DNA from: Mycetohabitans rhizoxinica HKI 454
Lineage (GTDB): Bacteria; Pseudomonadota; Gammaproteobacteria; Burkholderiales; Burkholderiaceae
Reading direction: 5' to 3'
DNA length: 17,748 nucleotides
NCBI RefSeq assembly: GCF_000198775.1
Contig: NC_014723.1
Span: 27,641 to 45,388 of the forward strand
The position numbers were made by a program, and so were the translations under genes. The notes beneath the pieces were generated by a model. That model did not search any database. It saw nothing but the letters and a program-made list of their open reading frames with translations, and was not told the DNA's origin. Below, in pieces: positions 7,108-12,787 of the stretch; position 1 is the stretch's first letter; every line of letters starts with the position of its first letter.

Positions 7108-7309
7108 CCTGAGGCGAGCGTCCATTGACGCAAACGTTGAAAAACCGTGCCGGTAGCCGCTGCAGCGCCGCAGACGCCCAAGATCCCATGGCCCCGATGA
7201 AAACGACTCGGATTGCACCGTGACTGTTTGACGCCTTGTTGCCCGCCGCACCTTCGCTGTACAACTCCACCGTGACGGCCATTCTTTAAAGGTCATCCAG
7301 CAACTAGGC
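7108..7309. other. Intergenic stretch between the PIN and MNT/HEPN pairs
   Basis: Reading frames here are short and have no family signal. Its 3' end leads into the promoter of the MNT/HEPN pair. I see nothing else in it. Confidence 0.4.
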
Positions 7310-7342
7310 TATACTAGTTTCATGATCGCAGCTCGGGAGAAG
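7310..7342 (+). promoter_or_regulatory. -10 element and ribosome binding site ahead of the MNT/HEPN pair
   Basis: TATACT at 7310-7315 is a near-consensus -10; the -35 is weak (TTTAAA-like around 7285-7290). Transcription would begin near 7322, so the ATG at 7322 would be leaderless. GGGAGAAG at 7335-7342 sits just before GTG 7346 and favours that codon as the real start. Confidence 0.5.
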
Positions 7343-7345
7343 CCA

Positions 7346-7636
7346 GTGAAACCATCCGAAGCATTAGGTCGGCATCGCGAGGAGATTCGCAGGATCGTCG
7401 TCGCCAATCGGGCAACGAACCCTCGTGTATTTGGCTCCGTTGCTCGTGGCGAAGACGAGGATGGCAGCGATCTGGACATCCTTGTCGATCCCACGCCGGA
7501 TACTTCGCTGCTTGATATCGGCGGAATTCAGTACAAGCTGCAAGATCTGCTTGGGGTGCCGGTGGATGTTCTGACGCCGAAGGCTATTTCGATCAAATTC
7601 AGAGATGATGTTCTGGCTCAGGCAGTGCCCGTATGA
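7346..7636 (+). CDS. mntA: MntA-like minimal nucleotidyltransferase (antitoxin of an MNT/HEPN pair)
   Basis: This 96-residue protein belongs to the minimal nucleotidyltransferase family. In characterised HepT/MntA pairs it inactivates the HEPN RNase by AMPylating a tyrosine of the toxin. The family motif GSX10DXD is exact: Gly30-Ser31, ten residues, Asp42-Leu-Asp44 within GSVARGEDEDGSDLDILVD. The C-terminal part DLLGVPVDVLTPKAISIKF is also typical. I chose GTG 7346 (MKPSEALGRHREEIRRI) because family members commonly begin MKPSEAL and a GGGAGAAG site precedes it; ATG 7322 would add eight residues. Its stop overlaps the HEPN start as ATGA. Confidence 0.9.
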   Translation: MKPSEALGRHREEIRRIVVANRATNPRVFGSVARGEDEDGSDLDILVDPTPDTSLLDIGGIQYKLQDLLGVPVDVLTPKAISIKFRDDVLAQAVPV

Positions 7637-8028
7637 GTAAAGACAAACAGCACCTGTCCGCGTACCTCGAACACATCGTGGAAGCGATCCAGCGAATTGA
7701 GCGCTATTCGGAGAACATGGACAAGGCCGTGTTCGAAGCAACGGATATGGTGCAGGACGCGATAGTTCGCAATATCGAGATCGTGGGTGAGGCCAGCAAC
7801 AACATCCGCAAGCATCATCCTGAGTTTGTAGAAGCGCATGCTGATCTGCCGTGGGGCAACGCATACGGAATGCGAAATGCCTTGGCGCACGGCTACTATC
7901 AGGTTGATCTCGATGTTGTGTGGAACGTAGTGAAGCGTGATTTGCCTCGCCTGCGTGATGATATTCAGGCATTGCTTGACGGGATGACGGATAAAAATAA
8001 TCCGTCTGCGGCATACCCTAAATTCTAA
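7633..8028 (+). CDS. hepT: HepT-like HEPN RNase toxin (DUF86)
   Basis: This 131-residue all-helical protein is the toxin partner of the preceding nucleotidyltransferase. It has the exact RX4HXY motif of HepT RNases, Arg81-NALA-His86-Gly-Tyr88, where Arg and His are catalytic and the Tyr is the residue AMPylated by the partner in studied systems. An N-terminal helix pair (YLEHIVEAIQRIERYSENMD) and NIEIVGEASNNIRK are standard for the family. ATG 7633 overlaps the upstream stop. The C-terminal tail after about residue 118 is hydrophilic and variable. Both genes appear intact. Confidence 0.9.
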   Translation: MSKDKQHLSAYLEHIVEAIQRIERYSENMDKAVFEATDMVQDAIVRNIEIVGEASNNIRKHHPEFVEAHADLPWGNAYGMRNALAHGYYQVDLDVVWNVVKRDLPRLRDDIQALLDGMTDKNNPSAAYPKF

Positions 8029-8147
8029 AGGGAACATTTGACGCGGTAGCAATTCTCCCCTGCCGGTTGCCGAAGATCGATGGGAGCAGCCACGCTCGAC
8101 AACTGGGCGTCTAAGAGGGGCGTTGAGAGTCAACTTCTCTCGTCCTG

Positions 8148-8272
8148 GCATCCACCGATAACGCGAAGCACGCGTCGTTCAACGGGCGCTTGCGTGAGGC
8201 ATGCCTGAACGCGCATGGGTTCTTGTCGCTCGAGGGCGCCAAGCGCAAAATCGAGGCTTGGCGCCAGTACTG
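8148..8272 (+). pseudogene. Fragment of an IS3-family OrfB transposase, C-terminal part
   Basis: The plus strand reads ASTDNAKHASFNGRLREACL then NAHGFLSLEGAKRKIEAWRQ. This corresponds to the IS3 region NAFIESFNGRFRDECLN...SLADARRKIEAWR around the last catalytic acid. That glutamate is replaced (HASFNG instead of IESFNG), so the fragment would be inactive even if expressed. Nothing before 8148 or after 8272 continues it. From 8029 to 8147 I see no feature. Confidence 0.8.
8235..8265. repeat. Perfect 10-bp inverted repeat at the junction of two IS fragments
   Basis: GGCGCCAAGC (8235-8244) and GCTTGGCGCC (8256-8265) are perfect inverted copies separated by 11 bases. They lie at the end of the plus-strand IS3 piece, next to the point where the DNA switches to a minus-strand IS3 piece. 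The repeat may be linked to the inversion or may be chance within transposase coding DNA. Confidence 0.55.
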
Positions 8273-8274
8273 CA

Positions 8275-8540
8275 CATCAGTCGCGACAGAGTCAGGATCC
8301 CGCCCCGCGAGCGTAGGTGGGTGCCGATCTCGGTCGCTAGGTACTCGCGGGTGTATTCATTGTTCACGCAAAGCATTTTCAACGCCTGACCATCCGTCAG
8401 TTGGTCGTGTATAAAGTCGTAGCTCCATACCGAATTGGATTGTGTCGCACCGGGTAGGCCAATGTCGTTGCCACAACGACGACGGTGAGGGCGCCGCCGC
8501 GCAATGTTGAGCTGCAACGCTCGCCACATTCGCCGCACGC
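8275..8540 (-). pseudogene. Fragment of an IS3-family OrfB transposase, central part
   Basis: The minus strand reads RRRCGNDIGLPGATQSNSVW, SYDFIHDQLTDGQALKML and CVNNEYTREYLATEIGTHLR, ending in LTLSRL. This is the first catalytic-Asp block (WSYDF) and the following strand of IS3 OrfB, where the family has a D/T-EYTRE pattern; here the second block begins NNEYTRE. It stops near 8275, where the plus-strand C-terminal IS3 fragment begins. Both could be halves of one element separated by inversion, or two elements. Confidence 0.75.
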
Positions 8541-9131
8541 GATCTCCAAATAACCGGGCAGCGGATTATTCCAGTCAGTAAAGGCCTTGATCGGCACACC
8601 ACAGCGAATCGCATTGCCCACTGCGCCAGCACGTCGGCATAGGCCACTGAAAGCTTGCGCGCGCACATTCCGCAACAGCCGGTCGAGGGTAGCGGCGCTG
8701 ATCTGCTTGAGTCGCTGGTGCATCTGCTTCGATAGCGACAGGTGAGCATGCCATGTCATCGCTTCGACCAGTGTCGGGATGAGCGCCTTCAGTCGCTTGC
8801 CGCAGATCCGGTCACCAGGCTCCCATAGCGGGACCAGCGCGGCCCGCACCTGATTATCAGCGTCGCTGCGGGCCTAGCGTTACCTCGGCGGCTCTCGGCA
8901 CAGCACTCGGATCGCTTGCTTGCGGTGATAGCCCGTCAATTCAATGAATCCCTCTAGAATCTGCCGCTTTTCGTTCCGCTTAGAACCGCGGTACCGCTCG
9001 CCAACTGCCTTAATTAATCCCATCGTGTTCTCATGCTGAGCCGCCTCGTCATCCGTCGCCCCGCCAGACGTAGCCAGGTAGCAAAACACTTGAGGCAACG
9101 GGCCTAGCTCGGTAACAAAAATCTGAGTCAA
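8541..9131 (-). pseudogene. Broken integrase-type transposase (ISNCY/IS481-like), N-terminal half
   Basis: The minus-strand frame begins MTQIFVTELGPLPQVF and contains ERYRGSKRNEKRQILEGFIE, LTGYHRKQAIRVLCREPPR. TAA and TAG then follow two codons apart near 8875-8882, after which the same frame resumes with VRAALVPLWEPGDRICGKRL, KALIPTLVEAMTWHAHLSL and ISAATLDRLLRNVRAQAFSG. This is the recognisable N-terminal half of transposases with an rve domain (GYHRKHAIRLL and WEAADRICGKRLKALIP patterns). The text becomes unrelated after DWNNPLPGYLEI near 8540, before the DDE core. The family label is uncertain; the transposase identity and the in-frame stops are clear. Confidence 0.7.
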
Positions 9132-9212
9132 TGTGCCGGACTGAATGATTAACGCTGCTCAGTGCAGCTGTTGCCACAGTAGACGAGTGGAAATGGAAGT
9201 TTGAATTTTCAG
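9132..9212. other. Short AT-richer stretch upstream of the 9.2-kb locus
   Basis: No gene. The boundary between the IS debris and the 9.2-10.1 kb locus lies here. Confidence 0.3.
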
Positions 9213-9242
9213 TTGCCGCCCGCCGAGAGAATAGCCTATACT
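9213..9242 (+). promoter_or_regulatory. Sigma-70-type promoter of the small-ORF locus
   Basis: TTGCCG at 9213-9218 and TATACT at 9237-9242 are separated by 18 bases. Transcription should begin near 9249, placing the hairpin at 9295-9338 and the UUCG hairpin at 9374-9387 in the leader. Confidence 0.6.
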
Positions 9243-9246
9243 GCAA

Positions 9247-9486
9247 TTGCCGCTGAAAACAGCAGCGGTCGGGTGTGACAACCTGGTAAACGAGGCGCAC
9301 AAAAGCCGCGCCACTTCATGTCGCGGCTTTCTTGTGCGTAACGTCTGGCACGTCTATGGCGGGCCGGGCGGGGCCAGCTTCGGCTGGGCCGGTTCCTTGT
9401 TTCCGGTTTGTCACCCTCGTTCGGTCCGCCACCCCTCCGTGACAAGAGGGCGCGGGTATAAACCGCAAACAAGGAGCCAGACATGA
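9247..9486 (+). CDS. Possible small leader ORF overlapping the structured RNA
   Basis: This 79-residue frame (start shown as TTG 9247) runs through the leader hairpin and ends in TGA overlapping the next ATG as ATGA. It reads HKSRATSCRGFLVRNVWHVY, then GGPGGASFGWAGSLFPV, rich in Gly, Arg and Ser. I associate such text with ash/Icd-like small proteins of satellite phages and with similar hypothetical proteins in Burkholderia, from memory only. The predicted transcription start (about 9249) lies after TTG 9247, so if translated the real start is further in or the promoter is elsewhere. It may be only the coding shadow of a structured RNA. Confidence 0.35.
   Translation: MPLKTAAVGCDNLVNEAHKSRATSCRGFLVRNVWHVYGGPGGASFGWAGSLFPVCHPRSVRHPSVTRGRGYKPQTRSQT
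9295..9338 (+). ncRNA. Long leader hairpin, candidate attenuator or processed structured RNA
   Basis: The left arm GCGCACAAAAGCCGCG (9295-9310) pairs with CGCGGCTTTCTTGTGCG (9322-9338) around an 11-base loop, with a small internal bulge. The pattern CACAAAAGCCGCG...CGCGGCTTTxTTGTG recalls the leader of P4-like ash/icd loci, where short structured RNAs control transcription. A second stable hairpin, CCAGC-TTCG-GCTGG, lies at 9374-9387. The RNA role is inferred. Confidence 0.5.
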
Positions 9487-9722
9487 ATATCCCAATATTC
9501 GCTTCTTTGCGTTCACCTGCCAGAATATCGCCCGCTGCGATTTTCTTCCAAGCGACGCTTTTCCCTTCCTCTCGTCTGTGCGTGTTCTGTACACCGCCCT
9601 TCGGCAACACGGCCGCAATAGCTGCGCTCATGCGCGCTAAAGCTGATCAAAGGACACTGAATCTGCGGCTGCCATCCCCTGTGCTCGAACGCGTCACGCC
9701 GCCGTTCGAGCAACCCGCCTAG
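9483..9722 (+). CDS. Small hypothetical protein of the ash-like locus
   Basis: This 79-residue protein begins MNIPIFASLRSPARISPAAI and is rich in Ser, Pro and Arg, with a short hydrophobic segment FFQATLFPSSRLCVFC and no recognised domain. AAGGAG (9471-9476) lies seven bases before the ATG and is nearly ideal, which argues for translation. Its start overlaps the upstream frame (ATGA), suggesting coupling. It is followed after 87 bases by another small gene with an equally strong ribosome binding site, so the two probably form an operon. Function unknown. Confidence 0.55.
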   Translation: MNIPIFASLRSPARISPAAIFFQATLFPSSRLCVFCTPPFGNTAAIAALMRAKADQRTLNLRLPSPVLERVTPPFEQPA

Positions 9723-9809
9723 CGGCTTAAACACGTTCCTACTTTTTCGTTTCGCCTCGTGCCGATACGGCGCGAGGGGGCTTGCTGTGTCCAAAAAGGA
9801 GACCCACAT

Positions 9810-10083
9810 GGCAGTTATCAGTCATGGCCAGCTTGATACTTCGTTCGATTTGCCTCGCGTGCCAGTAGTGCGCTGCGAATACCTGCGCACACTGTGGGAG
9901 GCGGACATCAACGCGCAAATATTTATTGATATCGTGCACTGCTTCGGCTACGTGCTGAGCGCTCAATGGGACGGTGAGGCTGGCATGCCGGTGCTCGCGC
10001 GTCGGCGCCCCTTAACACACAGCGCGCCTGCCCGTGATCGTGGCCAAACCGAACAGAGCTGGGTGACGTACGTGCAAAACTAG
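9810..10083 (+). CDS. Small hypothetical protein, second gene of the ash-like locus
   Basis: This 90-residue protein starts MAVISHGQLDTSFDLPRVPV at ATG 9810, with AAGGAG at 9796-9801 eight bases upstream. The middle part VRCEYLRTLWEADINAQIFI and DIVHCFGYVLSAQWDGEAG looks like an ordinary folded acidic domain. The C-terminal 35 residues are Arg-rich and polar. No family is recognised. An earlier in-frame ATG-like start at 9787 (GTG) lacks a ribosome binding site. The gene is directly followed by a very stable hairpin at 10095-10125 that probably ends the transcript. Confidence 0.6.
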
Positions 10084-10094
10084 TGACCTCAATG

Positions 10095-10125
10095 CGCCAG
10101 ACGGCGCGATCAGCGCCGTCTGGCG
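10095..10125 (+). terminator. Perfect 13-bp hairpin ending the small-ORF operon
   Basis: CGCCAGACGGCGC (10095-10107) pairs perfectly with GCGCCGTCTGGCG (10113-10125) around GATCA. It lies 12 bases after the stop of the 9810 gene. There is no U run, so it may act with Rho, as a pause, or as a transcript stabiliser. Confidence 0.6.
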
Positions 10126-10181
10126 GCAAACGGGAACAGTACGTGACATGTTCATCCCAAAACTACTATAAGGATAATATT

Positions 10182-10451
10182 ATGAAGTCCTATGTTAGCG
10201 CTATTATGGTTTTCTCTTATCTTTTCTCTATCGGCATCAGTATCGCCGTTGGTTGGCTGCTGGGCCGGTCGGACCGTCAACGGGACGGGTCACAGTTTGA
10301 TTACCTCATTCTTACCATTTTGATAGGATGTCTAATTATTGTGTTATTGCTAATCATGTTATCTGGGGAATTTTCGCGCCAAGCTAGTATAGAACACAAA
10401 CGCACGGTTGCCTATCCTGACGTGCTCAGTCTTGAAATCAAGGCGCAGTAA
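10182..10451 (+). CDS. Small two-helix membrane protein, unknown function
   Basis: This 89-residue protein has two clear membrane helices. Helix 1 is about residues 4-27 (VSAIMVFSYLFSIGISIAVG) and helix 2 about 41-61 (YLILTILIGCLIIVLLLIML). A polar loop RSDRQRDGSQFD lies between them, and a soluble tail follows. ATG 10182 is preceded by AAGGAT and an AT-rich leader (ATAAGGATAATATT). An upstream extension to 10083 crosses the terminator hairpin and is rejected. Codon use is AT-richer than its neighbours, a sign of separate origin. Small two-helix proteins occur as lysis, toxin or superinfection-exclusion factors, but nothing here decides between these. Confidence 0.6.
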   Translation: MKSYVSAIMVFSYLFSIGISIAVGWLLGRSDRQRDGSQFDYLILTILIGCLIIVLLLIMLSGEFSRQASIEHKRTVAYPDVLSLEIKAQ

Positions 10452-10875
10452 ATCAAGCGACCGCCAGCGTCGACAGGCGCTGGAAATACGTTAATGCGCG
10501 TCGTCTTTTACCATTGGGCGCTGGCCGATGCGCCACCTTATTTTAGCTATAAAGGTGCCACATAGCTCAGGTTCTAGTTTCATTGTGTGAACGAAAGTTT
10601 TAATGCAAGTTCGCTTGAATACCTCGAATATGCTGGCGCTACTGCACTTGGTTGCGCTGCCGGGTTCACTACATAATCAAGTTATCAAGGTGAGGGGCGA
10701 GCCTACGCACAGTAGACACGACTGTGTGTGGGCAAGCGATTGACTCTTCGTCCAGCCCCGTACGCCATGGTGGACCAATCGCCAACAATCATACCCTGTC
10801 ACGCTTAGCAGCAAGCATCGTCTCGATCATCGACTGTAGCTAGCCGAGCGGCGTACCGGTAACTTAAGAGACACC
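10452..10875. other. Non-coding stretch with a candidate structured element at 10702-10732
   Basis: No open frame here looks like a gene. CCTACGCACAGT (10702-10713) can pair along its whole length with ACTGTGTGTGGG (10721-10732) if two G-U pairs are allowed, around a 7-base loop. A weaker hairpin (CACCTTAT with ATAAAGGTG) lies near 10530-10556. G-U pairs make the first one more plausible as RNA than as a DNA palindrome on the plus strand. Confidence 0.4.
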
Positions 10876-11520
10876 GTGGCTGGTCGCGACTTTTATGCCA
10901 TTTCGGTGGATCAGGCGCACGCGCGTTTCGTCGTGCCGCCGGCCTTCCTTTCGGTATGCAAAAGTATGGGAGTATGGCGGCCAGCCGCAGCGGGTACCAC
11001 CGTCACCGCCTTCCTCATGCGTTTTGACCTCGGCATTGCAGCGTTGCTGTGCGAGGTGTTGATCACCGGGTGCTTACTGCGTTGGTTGGAACCGGCCCTG
11101 AGCGAAAGCCGATTCAGCATTAGCGCAGCAGGTATCGTTTGGTATGGGCTGGAATCGGAGCCAACCCATATCGCGATGCACCGGATTGGTCGGGTTTGCT
11201 TAGTCTCGCCGGCCGGGCGCTGCGTTGTGCTGCTGTCGCAGCGCGCGGTATCCAGTGCGCCGCAGGCCTCGCCGTGGCGGCTTGCTGACCGTAGGCACTT
11301 AGTAAAGTGGCGCATCGTGGTCGGGACCGACGGGCGCTATTGTGCTATCGCGCAGGGGCTTTCCCGTCATACCGCAATCTGCCTCGCGCGGGTGGTGCGA
11401 CGGACATTGCGTGGTATGGAATTTGATACCCGGTGCGCGGCAAGCTGCCTTCAGGCCGGAGAAGGAAAGCGTGGCGGTTGGGGTGGCTCGATGCCGCCCA
11501 CCGACTTCCCCCGACGCTAG
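10876..11520 (+). CDS. Hypothetical protein with one membrane segment
   Basis: This 214-residue frame starts at GTG 10876. Residues 1-40 come from the dispersed repeat also found at 4301-4373. From Met48 (ATG 11017) the text looks more like a real protein: MRFDLGIAALLCEVLITGCL forms a membrane helix, followed by a mixed alpha/beta-looking region (AAGIVWYGLESEPTHIAMHR, LVSPAGRCVVLLSQR, KWRIVVGTDGRYCAIAQGLS). The last 40 residues are low in character. The true gene may therefore run from 11017, with the first part acquired from the repeat. No family is recognised. It is preceded by no clear ribosome binding site, so decay is also possible. Confidence 0.4.
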   Translation: MAGRDFYAISVDQAHARFVVPPAFLSVCKSMGVWRPAAAGTTVTAFLMRFDLGIAALLCEVLITGCLLRWLEPALSESRFSISAAGIVWYGLESEPTHIAMHRIGRVCLVSPAGRCVVLLSQRAVSSAPQASPWRLADRRHLVKWRIVVGTDGRYCAIAQGLSRHTAICLARVVRRTLRGMEFDTRCAASCLQAGEGKRGGWGGSMPPTDFPRR

Positions 11521-11936
11521 CCCTTGGGACTCGCGCCCTTTGCTGTCGCCCTGCGTTTCGACATCGAAGCATGTCGCTGCGCGGCGCTGCCGCTTACTGC
11601 GCAAGAAAGCGCTCGCCGCGCGGTGTTCTGCCGCGCGCGCGAGCTACTTGCTGCCGGCACCTACTGCTCCCTGGTTCGCCGTCCATTTCCCGCGACTGTA
11701 GCTCGGGCCCCGCGCCGCACCAAGCCGCGTGGGGCCGCGTCAGTTGCTGTGCTCAATCCAGCATCACCCCACGTTTGATTCTTGACGCGGCGCCAGTCCT
11801 CACTCCTTTCGTCGCGGGACGATGAATTCAAGGGAACGGCGGCAGCCGCGAAGCGCAGCCCACCAACTTGGCAGAACACTTAACGCCGGGACTCCAAATC
11901 TAGGAACTCGGTCAGTTTAGGAAACGTAAGGAAACT
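11521..11936. other. GC-rich stretch without a supported gene
   Basis: Several overlapping frames are open on both strands, as expected at this GC content, but all are rich in Arg, Ala, Pro and Cys and none has a convincing start or domain. It is probably decayed coding DNA. Confidence 0.4.
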
Positions 11937-12392
11937 ATGAATTCGACTAAAGCGAAAACGAAGGCGATGGAAAAGGTTAAGCGGCTGGTATGCGGTGCGG
12001 GAGGCTAACACTATGATCACTCTGAACGTCATGCTGGTTCTTGATGTCGAGCCAGACCAAGCCGCCAACGCAGCCACGAGATCTTGCGTGAGCAGCAGGC
12101 ACACTTTTGTCCGACATCGTGTTTAATCGACTATGCCATCGGCAAACACACAGGGTTAATCGGCTGTGATCCTGAGATGTAGGAGGGCGACGCTTTTGCC
12201 TATCTGAACTGGAAGGCATACGCGATGAATACGATGAGACCGACAGTGCAGCAGGACGAAGCATTTCTCGTTGCCGGTGAAACAGCTGCCGGTGTGTCGT
12301 TGTTAGCCCCGTTCGCGCTCCTGTACTGCTCTGGCTATCTTGTTAGGCCGACATTTGCTGCGCCCGTCCTATCTCGTAAAATTGCATGGTGA
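11937..12392 (+). pseudogene. Decayed gene of unrecognised family, frames broken twice or more
   Basis: The first frame, 11937-12008, reads MNSTKAKTKAMEKVKRLVCG and stops, with AAGGA just upstream. A second, 12013-12126, reads MITLNVMLVLDVEPDQAANA. A third frame from about 12075 continues plausibly as HEILREQQAHFCPTSCLIDY then AIGKHTGLIGCDPEM, stops at TAG 12180-12182, and goes on in the same frame as EGDAFAYLNWKAYAM. The text is coherent across the breaks (DQAANA-HEILREQQ), which suggests one ancestral gene with frameshifts and a nonsense change. The last 55 codons (12225-12392, MNTMRPTVQQDEAFLVAGET and a hydrophobic segment LLAPFALLYCSGYLV) could be a separate short gene with GGAAGG upstream. 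Confidence 0.4.
12343..12387 (-). pseudogene. Possible 5' stub of a Xre-type regulator gene
   Basis: On the minus strand a GGGAGG site leads into ATG at 12387 and the short frame MQFYEIGRAQQMSA, then stop. Many Xre-type antitoxin regulators begin MQFYEIGR followed by a helix-turn-helix; here the remainder is missing or out of frame. A regulator-type near-palindrome lies just upstream at 12426-12443, in the right place for its operator. Only 14 codons support this, so it is tentative. Confidence 0.35.
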
Positions 12393-12425
12393 ACCTCCCG
12401 GCCGCTCACTGGGGCAGCGCATGTA

Positions 12426-12443
12426 TGTAAAGTATATTTTACA
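12426..12443. promoter_or_regulatory. Near-perfect palindrome, probable operator of the lost regulator
   Basis: TGTAAAGTATATTTTACA is an 18-bp palindrome with one mismatched pair. TGTAAA-N6-TTTACA is a common operator form for Xre/HigA-type repressors. It lies 39 bases upstream of the minus-strand stub start at 12387. The DNA from 12444 to 12787 has no supported gene. Confidence 0.5.
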
Positions 12444-12787
12444 CAAGAGATTTTCAAGGCCCTTATAGCCGCCCCTCTTGATGCGCACGGTGCCATGGGG
12501 AGTGAGCGGCTTTTCCCGTTACGTTAACGATCCACTTTGTTAATATATACCGTGGCGCAAGCGAAGAAAAAGATTGAACCGTCATGTGGTCGCGAGTGGA
12601 CACCGAAAGGTGAAGGGTTCGATGGCACCGTCGGCTGACCATTTCCCTCAACCCTTCGACGCGCGCAAGGACAAAGGGAATGTGCACCGAAGAGCGGGTC
12701 GAGAAGCCAGCGTCTATCGTCGCGACGCAGGACCGCCGTAAGGGCGCCACGCGCGGGTGATGGTAAAGTAGGTGGACTTCATGATCC

